A DNA stretch of 64,000 nt from an uncultured Clostridium sp. GTDB lineage: Bacteria > Bacillota > Clostridia > Lachnospirales > Lachnospiraceae. A program made the translations under genes and the position numbers. The stretch spans positions 115,710 through 179,709 of the forward strand of contig CAMMNN010000001.1 in the NCBI GenBank assembly GCA_946498245.1, given 5' to 3'. This document shows positions 24,533-33,114 of this stretch, one piece after another (the first letter of the stretch is position 1; each line of letters starts with the position of its first letter). The notes under the pieces were generated by a model. The model was given only the letters and a program-made list of their open reading frames with translations. It made no database searches and was not told the DNA's origin.

Positions 24533-25750
24533 ATGGGAAATGGCGGAAGAAACCGCGGAGAGTCCCGCCGGACGCCTAAGGCAGTGGTGATCTGCCTGGT
24601 TTTGCTGCTGGCGGTATTTGCCGGTACGCTGACCGTATTGGGGATGATGTGGACAGAAGAGAAAACCGCGCCGGCATCACTTCAGGAAGAAGCGGAAATC
24701 CTGCCTCAAGAGGAAACGGCGGCTGTTTTAGAGGAAACGGAAGATGCAATCCAAATTCTTACGGAGAATCAGGAGCCGGAAGATACGCAAGAAGCCGAAG
24801 AAAATGACGGCCCTGTCCGTCTGCTGTTTGGGGGCGATGTTCTTTTGTCGGATCACGTTCTGTCAGCATACGATAAGGCCGGAGGCATCGGCGGCGTTTT
24901 GGGAGAAGGCTTCCGGGAAGAAATCGGCAGTTCCCATATATTTATGGTCAACCAGGAATTTCCTTTCAGCAGCAGGGGAGTCAAAGCGGAGGATAAGCAG
25001 TATACCTTCCGTCTGCCTCCGGAGAAAGTTTCTATCTTTCAGGAAATCGGAATCGACATTGTTACTCTGGCCAATAACCACGCTTTGGATTTTGGGACAG
25101 ACGCCCTCCTGGATTCCTGCAGCACTCTGGACGGAGCGGGGATTCTCCATGTGGGAGCGGGAGAAAATCTGGAAGAAGCCAAAAAATGGGAAACCATAGA
25201 GGTGAAAGGAAAAACCATTGGCTTTTTGGGAGCCACCAGGGTTATTCCTGTGGCGGAATGGGCGGCTACGAAATACGGGGCCGGTATGCTGTCTACCTAT
25301 GATCCGGCGATTTTATTGGAACAGATAGCAAAGGCAAAAGAGGCCTGCGATTTTGTGGTGGTATACGTCCATTGGGGCATTGAAAGGGATGAATACCCGG
25401 AAGAATACCAGAGGACTATGGGAAAACAGTACATTGACGCCGGAGCGGATTTGGTAATCGGCAGCCATCCCCATGTGCTGCAGGGAATTGAGTATTACCA
25501 GGGAAAACCCATTGTCTACAGTCTGGGGAATTTGATTTTCGGAAGTTCCATTCCCAAAACCATGCTTTTGCGGGCAGAGTGGGATGATGAAGGTGTGGCC
25601 CTGACGGCTGTGCCGGGAACCTCCGGCGGAGGATATACCAGAGAACTGACAGACGAGGCAGCCAGACGGGAGTTTTTCCATTATCTGGAAACCATCTCCT
25701 TTGGGGTATCCGTGGGAGAGGGCGGAAGGATCCTTCCGCAGAACCAGTGA
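24533..25750 (+). CDS. CapA-family metallophosphatase-like protein
   Basis: A 405-residue membrane-anchored extracellular protein. One N-terminal helix (about residues 16-38) is followed by an acidic low-complexity linker. The CapA/PgsA domain starts at LLFGGDVLLSDH; metal-binding motifs NQEFP, ANNHALDFG, VVYVHWGIERDEYP and GADLVIGSHPHVLQG follow in the usual order. PgsA takes part in poly-gamma-glutamate synthesis, but no pgsB or pgsC is present, so a general cell-envelope role is as likely. GGGAGGAATCAGACAG precedes the ATG. The 3' end overlaps the convergent membrane-protein gene by 70 bases. Confidence 0.88.
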   Translation: MGNGGRNRGESRRTPKAVVICLVLLLAVFAGTLTVLGMMWTEEKTAPASLQEEAEILPQEETAAVLEETEDAIQILTENQEPEDTQEAEENDGPVRLLFGGDVLLSDHVLSAYDKAGGIGGVLGEGFREEIGSSHIFMVNQEFPFSSRGVKAEDKQYTFRLPPEKVSIFQEIGIDIVTLANNHALDFGTDALLDSCSTLDGAGILHVGAGENLEEAKKWETIEVKGKTIGFLGATRVIPVAEWAATKYGAGMLSTYDPAILLEQIAKAKEACDFVVVYVHWGIERDEYPEEYQRTMGKQYIDAGADLVIGSHPHVLQGIEYYQGKPIVYSLGNLIFGSSIPKTMLLRAEWDDEGVALTAVPGTSGGGYTRELTDEAARREFFHYLETISFGVSVGEGGRILPQNQ

Positions 25751-26511
25751 ACCAGAAAGGCCCCGATACAGGAGGCGGCCAGATAAGAAATGAGGCCCAC
25801 AGGGGTTCCAAAGGTTATGGCAATGGTGTGAAAGACCGCCTGCTCCGATGGGAAGCAGGGATTGATGTAAAACATATTGGCGTAGCTGTAAGGCCAGAAA
25901 AAACGCTGGACCGTCAGGTTGACGGCAGTGGCAATGGCGCAGCACACTCCGTAGAGAGGCAGGGTATGAAGGTACCCTGCCTTTGTGCTGTCCGCCTGCC
26001 GGGAGAAAGCGACATAGAAGCCTATAAAAATAAGAAGGAAATGCCACAGGAAGCCGTGACAGGTCAAAGTGACATATTCCCAGAGAAAGCCTTCCGGCAC
26101 CAAAAGGGCCATGACCCCGCCCAGGATTCCGAAGTCCTGGAGAAAGGTAAGAACCGTCCCCTTTACCCTGCCTTCCGGCAGCAGAGGAAGGGCAAGGCAC
26201 AGATACATGGGGACGCTGCAGAGCTGGAAGGGAAAGTACCACCAGTTATAAAAGCCGTCAAATACCACAACGTATAAAAAAGCCTGCTTATAAGTTTCGC
26301 TGACAGCCAGAAAGAGGCCGGAGAAAAACAGCACGGGATCCCCCAGGGGAGAAGAAGCCCTTCTTTTGCCTCTTGCTGCAGCTTTCCGTGCCCAAAAGAT
26401 CCCGCAGGCGGCTCCAAAGGCAGTAAAAAGCAGAACCGGCAGGGAATAGGCTTCCGGTTTGTCCATAGTCCATGCAGTGGCAAAAAGAAACTGTTCCAGC
26501 AGTGAAGTCAT
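25681..26511 (-). CDS. YwaF-like multi-pass membrane protein
   Basis: A 276-residue integral membrane protein with about seven helices, resembling the YwaF/TIGR02206 family of unknown function. FPFQLCSVPMYLCLALPLLPE and the WHFLLIFIGFYVAFSR segment contain the conserved polar residues within helices. The ATG is 13 bases after the TetR stop on the same strand, so it is the second gene of that transcript. Its C-terminal coding region overlaps the end of the convergent CapA gene by 70 bases. The protein's role is unknown. Confidence 0.8.
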   Translation of the reverse strand: MTSLLEQFLFATAWTMDKPEAYSLPVLLFTAFGAACGIFWARKAAARGKRRASSPLGDPVLFFSGLFLAVSETYKQAFLYVVVFDGFYNWWYFPFQLCSVPMYLCLALPLLPEGRVKGTVLTFLQDFGILGGVMALLVPEGFLWEYVTLTCHGFLWHFLLIFIGFYVAFSRQADSTKAGYLHTLPLYGVCCAIATAVNLTVQRFFWPYSYANMFYINPCFPSEQAVFHTIAITFGTPVGLISYLAASCIGAFLVHWFCGRILPPSPTDTPKEMVSR

Positions 26512-26524
26512 TATAAAAGCCTCC

Positions 26525-27145
26525 TTACGTTTCCGGTTTCCTCTTTAAAAAATCCAGTTTTCCTTCCGGAATCCCCATAGCCTTTTCCTGCATCCAGGCA
26601 AAGGTTTCCATGAGTTTGTGAAGTTCCTCCGGAGAAACCGGCGACAGATGATTGTCCAGAAAAACTCCCAGTACGCTCAGTACAATCCGGGACGCGGAGT
26701 TGGGATCCGGGCAGACTATTTGGCCCGATGCGTTTCCCTGAGCAAATACGTCCCTTAAAATAGGCTGAAGAGAGCGGAAAAGAAAGCTTAAAAACTCCTG
26801 ATGGATGAGGGCGCTTTGCTGGATTTGCAGGAGGCTGCTCTGGCCTTCTGTCCGCCGCAGTTCTTTAGAAGCTGTGAGACAGGCTTCAAACAGGATTTCC
26901 AGACGGCGGAAAACGTCGGTTTTGGAATCCTGGGCCAGCCGCCGTCCCTCTTCAATGGCAGCTCCGTAGGAGCGCTCAATGAGGGCGGTGAGAATTTCCG
27001 ATTTAGAAGAAAAGTAGTAATAAATACTTCCCTTGCCGATTCCGGCTTCCCTGGCGATTTCGTCTACAGTAATGAGCTGGACGTCCCGGTCATTCATTAA
27101 GTTTTGCATAGCGTCTAATATTAAGTCTCTCTTACTGCCTTTCAT
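26525..27145 (-). CDS. TetR-family regulator
   Basis: A 206-residue TetR-type repressor. The N-terminal HTH is LITVDEIAREAGIGKGSIYYYFSSKSEIL at about residues 22-50; the rest is the helical ligand domain. The start at 27145 was chosen for AGGAAAGGACGCGGG upstream; an ATG at 27196 has no such site. It is divergent from the SCP2-hydrolase-condensation operon, whose upstream region carries a TetR-like palindrome (27371-27385), so it probably regulates that operon. A ligand could be an acyl product of the pathway. Confidence 0.88.
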   Translation of the reverse strand: MKGSKRDLILDAMQNLMNDRDVQLITVDEIAREAGIGKGSIYYYFSSKSEILTALIERSYGAAIEEGRRLAQDSKTDVFRRLEILFEACLTASKELRRTEGQSSLLQIQQSALIHQEFLSFLFRSLQPILRDVFAQGNASGQIVCPDPNSASRIVLSVLGVFLDNHLSPVSPEELHKLMETFAWMQEKAMGIPEGKLDFLKRKPET

Positions 27146-27370
27146 CCCGCGTCCTTTCCTGAGTATTAAAATCACATTGTCCTTTTGTACATTCACTAAG
27201 GGTCAGTATAGCAGAAGAAAGGGCAAAATGCCAGCCCGGAAAAATTCGGAAATTCACAATATTTCAGCCGCGGCATTCATAAAAAGTTAGTTCGAAAATA
27301 TGGACGAACCACTTGTTTTAAAACTATTGACGGAAGAAAAAAAACGTGATAGGTTTTAAATTGAAAGGAA

Positions 27371-27385
27371 TCGACCGGCGGTCGA
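27371..27385. promoter_or_regulatory. TetR-like operator palindrome
   Basis: TCGACC-GGC-GGTCGA is a 15-base perfect inverted repeat, 36 bases before the SCP2-like start. TTGACG about 50 bases upstream is a possible -35. The site and the divergent TetR gene make a natural regulator-target pair. Confidence 0.6.
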
Positions 27386-27421
27386 AAATTAGCAAGACAG
27401 GGGATAAGGAGGTTCAAGCAT

Positions 27422-27742
27422 ATGACTTATGAGGAGATTTTTAAAACCATTAAGGATAAATTCTCCGGGGCGGATGTCAGCGGGATTACAGAGCATTTGG
27501 CATTCCAGTTTAACATTACCGGAGAAGGAAGCGGCGCATTCTACGCAGAGGTAAAGGACGGGCAGCTTTTTGTGGAGCCTTACGAATATTACGACAGAGA
27601 CGCTTTGTTTACCTGCTCTGCGGAAACTCTTTTGAAAATTGTAAACAGAAAGCTGGATCCTGTCTTTGCCTTTACCATAGGAAAGCTGAAGGTAGACGGA
27701 AGCATTGAAAAAGCCCTTAAAATCAAAGAGTTTATCCAATAA
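27422..27742 (+). CDS. SCP2 sterol-carrier-domain protein
   Basis: A 106-residue protein consisting of one SCP2-like domain (FNITGEGSGAFYAEVKDGQL, DALFTCSAETLLKIVNRKLDPVFAFTIGKLKVDG). The KLKVDG element near the end is typical. SCP2 domains bind acyl-CoA, fatty acids or other lipids in a hydrophobic tunnel. ATAAGGAGGTTCAAGCAT precedes the ATG. It is first in an operon with an acyl-AMP ligase and an acyl carrier protein, so it may hold an acyl substrate or product. Confidence 0.85.
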   Translation: MTYEEIFKTIKDKFSGADVSGITEHLAFQFNITGEGSGAFYAEVKDGQLFVEPYEYYDRDALFTCSAETLLKIVNRKLDPVFAFTIGKLKVDGSIEKALKIKEFIQ

Positions 27743-27768
27743 AACAGTTTTGGACAGGAGGCGTTTGC

Positions 27769-28773
27769 ATGAAAGAAACTAAAATAGGACATAGCCTTAA
27801 AATGGCGGGCGGCATTGCCGCCGCAGCGGGCGGCTTTCTGGCAGCGGAATACGCAGGGGCCAATTACCTGTTTGAAAGGACATTAAAAAAGGGAAAAGCT
27901 TCTACAGAACGGACCATCAATATGGCCGGAACAGACTGGGAGCAGTATTATCCATATATTGAAGGCTGCAAAGAATGGCAGTCGGGCCAGTACCGGGAAG
28001 ACGTGTGGGTGACCTCCAGAGATGGGCTGAAACTCCACGGAACCTATTTTCCGGGCTGCCCCCAGCCCCTTGGAGATGAGAATGAAGGCTGGCAGCCGGA
28101 AAAACCCCGCCGCCTGATTTTGGCTTTCCATGGGTACAGCAGCCAGGGAATGAGCGATTATACGTCTCTGTCAAAGTTTTACATTGGGGAACTTGGCTGC
28201 GGAATGCTTATGGCTGACGAGCGGGCCCACGGCCAAAGTGAAGGAGAGTATATCGGGTTCGGCGCCCTGGACCGTTTTGACGTTCTTTCCTGGATTGATT
28301 ACGTCAATAAACGCTTCGGAGAAGAGACGGAATTGTATCTCCATGGAATTTCCATGGGGGCGGCTACGGTGGTAATGGCAAGCGGTCAGAAGCTTCCGGC
28401 CAATGTAAAGGGAATTGTTTCCGACTGTGCCTTTACTTCCGCCTGGGACGTATTTTCCCATGTGTTAAAAAGCTGGTACCATCTGCCGGCGTTTCCTCTT
28501 ATGAGGATTGCCGACGGCATTGCAAAGAAAAAGGCCGGATACGGTCTGAAGGAAGCCGACGCTTCTAAGGAAGTGGAAAAGGCCGAGGTTCCCATTCTGT
28601 TTATCCACGGAGACAGGGATACCTTCGTCCCCCGGTGGATGTGCGATAAGATTTACGATCACTGCGGGTCGCCGAAAAAGAAACTGATTATACCCGGGGC
28701 GTCTCATGCGGAAAGCTACTACAAAGACAGGACGGCGTACGAAGAGGCAATCAAAGGGTTCTTTCAATTTTAG
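27769..28773 (+). CDS. Alpha/beta hydrolase (serine aminopeptidase S33-like)
   Basis: A 334-residue alpha/beta hydrolase with an N-terminal hydrophobic segment (about residues 12-28) that may be an anchor. RRLILAFHGYSSQGMSDY gives the oxyanion loop, YLHGISMGAATVVMAS the nucleophile Ser, ILFIHGDRDTFVP the acid and GASHAES the His, so the catalytic triad is complete. It lies between the SCP2 and condensation genes with AGGAGGCGTTTGC upstream. In this operon it could release or edit the acyl product, or hydrolyse a lipid that supplies the acyl group. Confidence 0.85.
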   Translation: MKETKIGHSLKMAGGIAAAAGGFLAAEYAGANYLFERTLKKGKASTERTINMAGTDWEQYYPYIEGCKEWQSGQYREDVWVTSRDGLKLHGTYFPGCPQPLGDENEGWQPEKPRRLILAFHGYSSQGMSDYTSLSKFYIGELGCGMLMADERAHGQSEGEYIGFGALDRFDVLSWIDYVNKRFGEETELYLHGISMGAATVVMASGQKLPANVKGIVSDCAFTSAWDVFSHVLKSWYHLPAFPLMRIADGIAKKKAGYGLKEADASKEVEKAEVPILFIHGDRDTFVPRWMCDKIYDHCGSPKKKLIIPGASHAESYYKDRTAYEEAIKGFFQF

Positions 28774-28784
28774 GAGGAAAAGGT

Positions 28785-30191
28785 ATGAAAACCAGAAAAG
28801 GCTGTAAAGTGTACCCATTAACGGCGGCTCAGAAACTGCACTTTTTTTACCAGCAGTACTGTCCCAAAAAGCAGGTGCTCAATATTGGATCCTACCTGGC
28901 AATCCAGGTAGATCTGGATTTTGACCTGCTGAAAGAATGTGTTTATGAGGCTTATGCCCGGTGCGATTCCATGCGCCTGCGCTTTGCCAAGGACAAGGAC
29001 GGAACCACGTATCAATACGTTGTAAAGAAGGAAGAACGGGACATTGAGTTTTTCGACTTTACAGGCTGGAAGCCGGAAGACGCCAAACACCAGATGGATC
29101 TGTGGACGGAGATTCCTTTTGAAAAGTACGACAGTCCCCAGAACCGGGTGATTATGGTCAAGCTGCCTGACGGCTACCAGGGCCTTTACATTGTGGTGGA
29201 TCACATGACCATGGACGCCCAGTCCCTGATCCCATTTTTTAAAGATGTAATCGAGCTTTACTCTTTCCGGAAATATCCCGATGCAGGCCTGTCTTATCCC
29301 AAAGAGATGGCTTCCTATGTAAAACAGCTTCAAAAGGATCTGGATTACGAGGCGGGAACTCCGGCAAAGGACAGGGATACTCAGTTTTTTGAAAAGCTGA
29401 TTTCCTCCTCAGAGCCGATTTTTACGGATATTAACGGCCCTGAAAGGCTTGAGAAAGAACGGGAGAAGGAAAACAATCCCAATCTTCGGGCTGTGACCCT
29501 GGTTTCCGATAATGTGGACTCCAATCTGTCTACCTTCCATTTGGAAGGAGAACCATCCGCAAGACTGATGAAGTTCTGTGAGGAACACCAGATTTCCATG
29601 ACCTGCCTGCTTTTAATGGGCCTGAGAACCTATCTTCAGAAGGAAAACCACATTGACGACGTTTCTCTGGTAACCACAGTGGCCCGGAGAGCCACTTTGC
29701 TGGAAAAGCGCAGCGGAGGCACACGGATCCACTGCTTCCCCTTCCGTACCATTGTGCCGGAAAGCGACACATTTATGGAAGGACTTTATAAGGTACGGGA
29801 CGGGCAGAACCAGCTTTTCCGCCATGCAAACTACGATCCCGTAGAGTATTACCGGTTCCGCAGCCAGTATTTTAAATTAAAACCGGGACAGACCTATGAG
29901 CCTTTAAGCCTGACTTACCAGCCATTGACCCTGAAAGAAAAGGGACTGGAGAGACTGGGGGATATACAGTACCGTTCCGAGCGCTGCAATAACGGGGCGG
30001 CGGCCCACAACCTGTATCTGACTGTGTCCCACAGAAGCAGCGACAATGGCCTGGAATTTTGCTTTGAATACCAGACCGGAGTGGTGAGCCATGAAAAGCT
30101 GGAATACATTTACTATTATTTATGTAAGATCCTGTTTGAAGGAATTGCAAATCCGGAGCATACGGTAGGAGAAATCATTGAGGCGGTGTAA
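28785..30191 (+). CDS. Free-standing condensation-domain acyltransferase
   Basis: A 468-residue protein of the NRPS condensation/CoA-dependent acyltransferase superfamily. The N-terminus (VYPLTAAQKLHFFYQQYCPKK) matches the first condensation motif. The catalytic motif reads IVVDHMTMDAQS, i.e. HxxxD kept but the first His of HHxxxDG replaced by Asp. The second half has the usual latch and floor-loop elements. It should transfer an acyl group from a carrier protein to an amine or alcohol. AGGAGGAAAAGGT precedes the ATG. The carrier protein and ligase genes follow. Confidence 0.83.
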   Translation: MKTRKGCKVYPLTAAQKLHFFYQQYCPKKQVLNIGSYLAIQVDLDFDLLKECVYEAYARCDSMRLRFAKDKDGTTYQYVVKKEERDIEFFDFTGWKPEDAKHQMDLWTEIPFEKYDSPQNRVIMVKLPDGYQGLYIVVDHMTMDAQSLIPFFKDVIELYSFRKYPDAGLSYPKEMASYVKQLQKDLDYEAGTPAKDRDTQFFEKLISSSEPIFTDINGPERLEKEREKENNPNLRAVTLVSDNVDSNLSTFHLEGEPSARLMKFCEEHQISMTCLLLMGLRTYLQKENHIDDVSLVTTVARRATLLEKRSGGTRIHCFPFRTIVPESDTFMEGLYKVRDGQNQLFRHANYDPVEYYRFRSQYFKLKPGQTYEPLSLTYQPLTLKEKGLERLGDIQYRSERCNNGAAAHNLYLTVSHRSSDNGLEFCFEYQTGVVSHEKLEYIYYYLCKILFEGIANPEHTVGEIIEAV

Positions 30192-30227
30192 AACAGCACA
30201 GAGACGCCGGAAAGGGAGAGAAAAAGT

Positions 30228-30461
30228 ATGTTAGAACAGTTAAAAGAAGTTATTTGCCAGTACGTTGACGCGGATCCGGAAACCATTACGGAGGATTCCC
30301 GCTTTGTAGAGGATTTAGGATTTAATTCCTATGACTTTATGAGCATGGTGGGCGAATTGGAAGAAACCTATGACATTGAGGTGGAAGAGCGGGAAGTGGT
30401 AGAGATCCGCACTGTAGGAGAAGCTCTGGAATACATTAAAAAGCTTCAGGAAGAGGAATAG
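30228..30461 (+). CDS. Acyl/peptidyl carrier protein
   Basis: A 77-residue carrier protein. The phosphopantetheine-attachment Ser is residue 34 in DLGFNSYDFMSMV (DSL-type motif with Asn before Ser). Acidic helix II (ELEETYDIEVEE) follows. It is not in a fatty-acid synthesis operon: the neighbours are a condensation-type protein and an acyl-AMP ligase, so it is probably dedicated to that pathway. GGGAGAGAAAAAGT precedes the ATG. Confidence 0.9.
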   Translation: MLEQLKEVICQYVDADPETITEDSRFVEDLGFNSYDFMSMVGELEETYDIEVEEREVVEIRTVGEALEYIKKLQEEE

Positions 30462-30478
30462 GAAAAGTGGGGGAAGTT

Positions 30479-32002
30479 ATGTCAATGGAAACAATGAAGG
30501 ATATTATCCGCTATGGGGCGGAGCAGTACGGCCAGCAGGACGCTTTTCGGTATAAAGTAAAGAAAGAGATTCACTCCAAAACCTACTGCCAGTTAAAAGA
30601 GGACAGCGAAGCCTTTTCCAGAGGCTTAGAAAGCCTGGGAATGCTGGGGAAACATGTGGCTGTAATCGGGGCCACCAGTTATTTTTGGGTAACGGCTTAT
30701 TTTGGCACGGCCAACAGCGGCGGCGTTGTAGTTCCCATTGACGCCGGCCTTCCGGCGGAAGACGTATGCAGCCTGTTAAACCGGGCAGATGTCAGTGTGC
30801 TGGTTTACGACGGAACCCGGGCGGACGTGGCGGAAAAGGCCATGGAAAAATGCCCGAAGCTTCGGTTTATGATTTCCATGGAGGCAAAGGAGAATGCAAA
30901 AGATGGACCCATACCGGTTCTGTCTTTTGAAACCTTCCTTGCGGAACACAGAGGCTCTTTTGACATAGAACTGGATCCCGATAAAATGTGCGCCATCCTG
31001 TTTACCTCCGGAACTACCGGCATCAGCAAGGGCGTTATGTTAAGCCACAGAAATCTAACGGATAACGCAGCCTGCGTGGAGATAAATCTTCCGGCAGGAA
31101 CCGTGTCTATGACCTTACTGCCTATCCACCATGCATACTGCTTTACCATGGACATTTTAAAGGGGCTTTCCATAGGGATTACCATATGCATCAATGATTC
31201 CATTATGCACGTATCCCGGAATATGAAGCTGTTTAAGCCGGAAATCGTGCTGTTGGTCCCCCTGGTAATCAAGTCCATTTACGGGAAGTTAAAAGACGCG
31301 CCTAAGATTCTTCCCAAGCCTCTGGTGGCAAAAGAAGCCTTTGGCGGCCGCTTGAAAATCATCTGCAGCGGCGGGGCATATCTGGATCCGGAGCTGATAA
31401 ACGGCCTTCAGGAGTATGGATTTACGGTTCTTCAGGGCTACGGAATGACGGAATGTTCTCCTGTAATCAGTACCAACCCCGAAGGGGCCAATAAAATCGG
31501 ATCCGTAGGAAAGCTCCTTTCTAACTGCGAGGCCAAAATTGTGGATGAAGAAATCTGGGTACGGGGATCCAGCGTTATGCTGGGATATTACAAAATGCCG
31601 GAAGAAACGGCCCGAACCCTTACAGACGGATGGCTCCATACAGGGGATTTGGGGTATATTGACGAAGACAATTACCTTTATATCACTGGCCGGAAGAAAA
31701 ATCTGATTATTCTGGAAAACGGAGAAAACGTTTCGCCGGAGGAGCTGGAAAATCTGTTATATAAAGATCCTCTGGTAAAAGAGGCTCTGGTAAGAGAGCA
31801 TGATTTCGTCATAGAAGCTGAAATTTTCCCTGATGAGGAATACGCCAAAAAGAAGAAAATCCGGGATATGCAGAGCCGCCTCCAGGAACTTATTGACAGA
31901 GTAAACGAGGGACAGCCTCCTTATAAAAAGATCCGCAGCCTGAAAGTGCGCGATCAGGAGTTTGAGAAGACCTCTTCAAAGAAAATAAAACGTAATCAGT
32001 AA
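30479..32002 (+). CDS. Acyl-AMP ligase (AMP-dependent synthetase family)
   Basis: A 507-residue adenylate-forming enzyme. ILFTSGTTGISKGVMLSH is the P-loop motif, GYGMTECSPVIS the A5 motif, LHTGDLGYIDEDNYLYITGRKKN the A7/A8 region, and the C-terminal Lys is in SSKKIKRN. It would activate a carboxylic acid as acyl-AMP and load it on the carrier protein encoded upstream. GTG (30467), ATG (30479) and ATG (30485) are possible starts; 30479 has the nearest GGGGGAAG. A terminator follows, so it ends the operon. A fatty acid or aryl acid substrate is likely; not an obvious amino-acid code. Confidence 0.9.
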   Translation: MSMETMKDIIRYGAEQYGQQDAFRYKVKKEIHSKTYCQLKEDSEAFSRGLESLGMLGKHVAVIGATSYFWVTAYFGTANSGGVVVPIDAGLPAEDVCSLLNRADVSVLVYDGTRADVAEKAMEKCPKLRFMISMEAKENAKDGPIPVLSFETFLAEHRGSFDIELDPDKMCAILFTSGTTGISKGVMLSHRNLTDNAACVEINLPAGTVSMTLLPIHHAYCFTMDILKGLSIGITICINDSIMHVSRNMKLFKPEIVLLVPLVIKSIYGKLKDAPKILPKPLVAKEAFGGRLKIICSGGAYLDPELINGLQEYGFTVLQGYGMTECSPVISTNPEGANKIGSVGKLLSNCEAKIVDEEIWVRGSSVMLGYYKMPEETARTLTDGWLHTGDLGYIDEDNYLYITGRKKNLIILENGENVSPEELENLLYKDPLVKEALVREHDFVIEAEIFPDEEYAKKKKIRDMQSRLQELIDRVNEGQPPYKKIRSLKVRDQEFEKTSSKKIKRNQ

Positions 32003-32015
32003 TCCCAAAGGAGGA

Positions 32016-32059
32016 CTGCCGCAGAAATGACACCAGCTTTTTCTGCGGCAGCCTTTTTT
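32016..32059 (+). terminator. Rho-independent terminator of the ligase operon
   Basis: CTGCCGCAGAAA (32016-32027) pairs perfectly with TTTCTGCGGCAG (32040-32051), followed by CCTTTTTT. Confidence 0.9.
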
Positions 32060-32073
32060 GGTTAAAATGCCAC

Positions 32074-32101
32074 TTGATTAATATAAAAAATGCTTTATAA
32101 T
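32074..32101 (+). promoter_or_regulatory. Promoter of the amino-acid ABC operon
   Basis: TTGATT (32074-32079), a 16-base spacer and a perfect TATAAT (32096-32101). Confidence 0.7.
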
Positions 32102-32126
32102 GGATAGCAACATCCAGGTGAATAGT

Positions 32127-32204
32127 TATGCATCCCAATGCATACCAAAGGTGCCTTGGGGCTGTGCAGAAACCGGATGAAAAAGCCACAGTTTTGGAAA
32201 CTGT
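32127..32204 (+). promoter_or_regulatory. Leader with three small hairpins
   Basis: The roughly 115-base leader of the ABC operon holds TATGCAT/ATGCATA (32127-32144), a CCAA/TTGG hairpin (32145-32159) and ACAGTTT/AAACTGT (32188-32204). No known riboswitch class was recognised. It may only stabilise the mRNA. Confidence 0.35.
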
Positions 32205-32225
32205 TATTATGAGGAGGAAACGATT

Positions 32226-33095
32226 ATGAAGAAAAAAGCATTGGCATTAGCTCTGGCTGCCTGCATGGCGGCATCTTTAGCTGCCTGCGGATCCGGAAAC
32301 AGCGAAACGACTGCAGCCGATACCACCGCAGCGGAGACTACTACTGCAGCGGATACTGCTGCTGAGGCAGAGAACACCGACGCAGAGACAGAAGAAGAAA
32401 CCAGCGCCGAGGCTGCAGAAACGGAAGCAGCCGGCGGAGTTCTGGTAATGGCTACTAACGCAGAGTTTGAGCCCTGGGAGTTCCATCAGGGAGACGAGAT
32501 CGTGGGAATCGACGTAGAGATTGCTCAGGCTATCGGCGAGAAGCTGGGTATGGAAGTAGAAATCGAAGATATGGCTTTTGATTCCATTATTCCTGCCGTT
32601 ACTTCCGGAAAGGCTGATTTCGGCGCAGCCGGAATGACCGTTACAGAAGACAGATTACAGTCCGTTGACTTTACCGACACCTATGCGGAAGCTTCCCAGG
32701 TTATTATCGTAAAGGAAGGCAGTGACATTACCGGTTCCGCTGGTCTGGAAGGTAAGAAAATCGGCGTTCAGTTGGGAACCACCGGCGACCTGCTGTCCAG
32801 CGAAATGGTAGGCGATGAGAACGTAGAGCGTTACAACAAAGGCTTTGAGGCTGTTCAGGCTCTGCTTCAGGACAAAGTAGACGCAGTAGTAATCGACGGC
32901 GCTCCTGCAAAGGTATTTGTAGCTCAGAGCGAGGGCCTGGTGATCTTAGAGGAAGCTCTCAGCCAGGAAGAGTACGCCATTGCAGTTAAGAAAGGCAACA
33001 CCGAACTGCTGGAGAAGCTTAATACGGCTCTGGCGGAACTGAAGGAAGACGGCACTATTGACGAGATCGTCAACAAGTACATCCCGGCTGAATAA
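32226..33095 (+). CDS. Amino-acid ABC transporter substrate-binding lipoprotein
   Basis: A 289-residue extracellular binding protein of the polar amino-acid family. The signal peptide ends in the lipobox SLAAC with Cys 21. A Thr/Ala/Glu-rich linker of about 50 residues follows. The SBP-bac-3 domain then begins at VLVMATNAEFEPWEF and shows GIDVEIAQAIGEKLG, DFGAAGMTVTEDR and KKIGVQLGTTGD. The ligand is a polar amino acid; cystine, glutamine and others cannot be separated by eye. TGAGGAGGAAACGATT precedes the ATG. The permease and ATPase genes follow directly. Confidence 0.93.
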   Translation: MKKKALALALAACMAASLAACGSGNSETTAADTTAAETTTAADTAAEAENTDAETEEETSAEAAETEAAGGVLVMATNAEFEPWEFHQGDEIVGIDVEIAQAIGEKLGMEVEIEDMAFDSIIPAVTSGKADFGAAGMTVTEDRLQSVDFTDTYAEASQVIIVKEGSDITGSAGLEGKKIGVQLGTTGDLLSSEMVGDENVERYNKGFEAVQALLQDKVDAVVIDGAPAKVFVAQSEGLVILEEALSQEEYAIAVKKGNTELLEKLNTALAELKEDGTIDEIVNKYIPAE

Positions 33096-33114
33096 TCAGT
33101 CCGGACGGTAAAGG

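Noticed and set aside
25313..26242. 309-residue minus-strand frame over capA and the YwaF gene
   Set aside because: Out of frame with the YwaF-like protein and rich in Arg/Pro/Ser as shadow frames are; the 276-residue frame has clean membrane helices.
32102..32225. Known riboswitch or T-box in the ABC transporter leader
   Set aside because: No T-box core, SAM, lysine or glycine riboswitch signature; only small hairpins.
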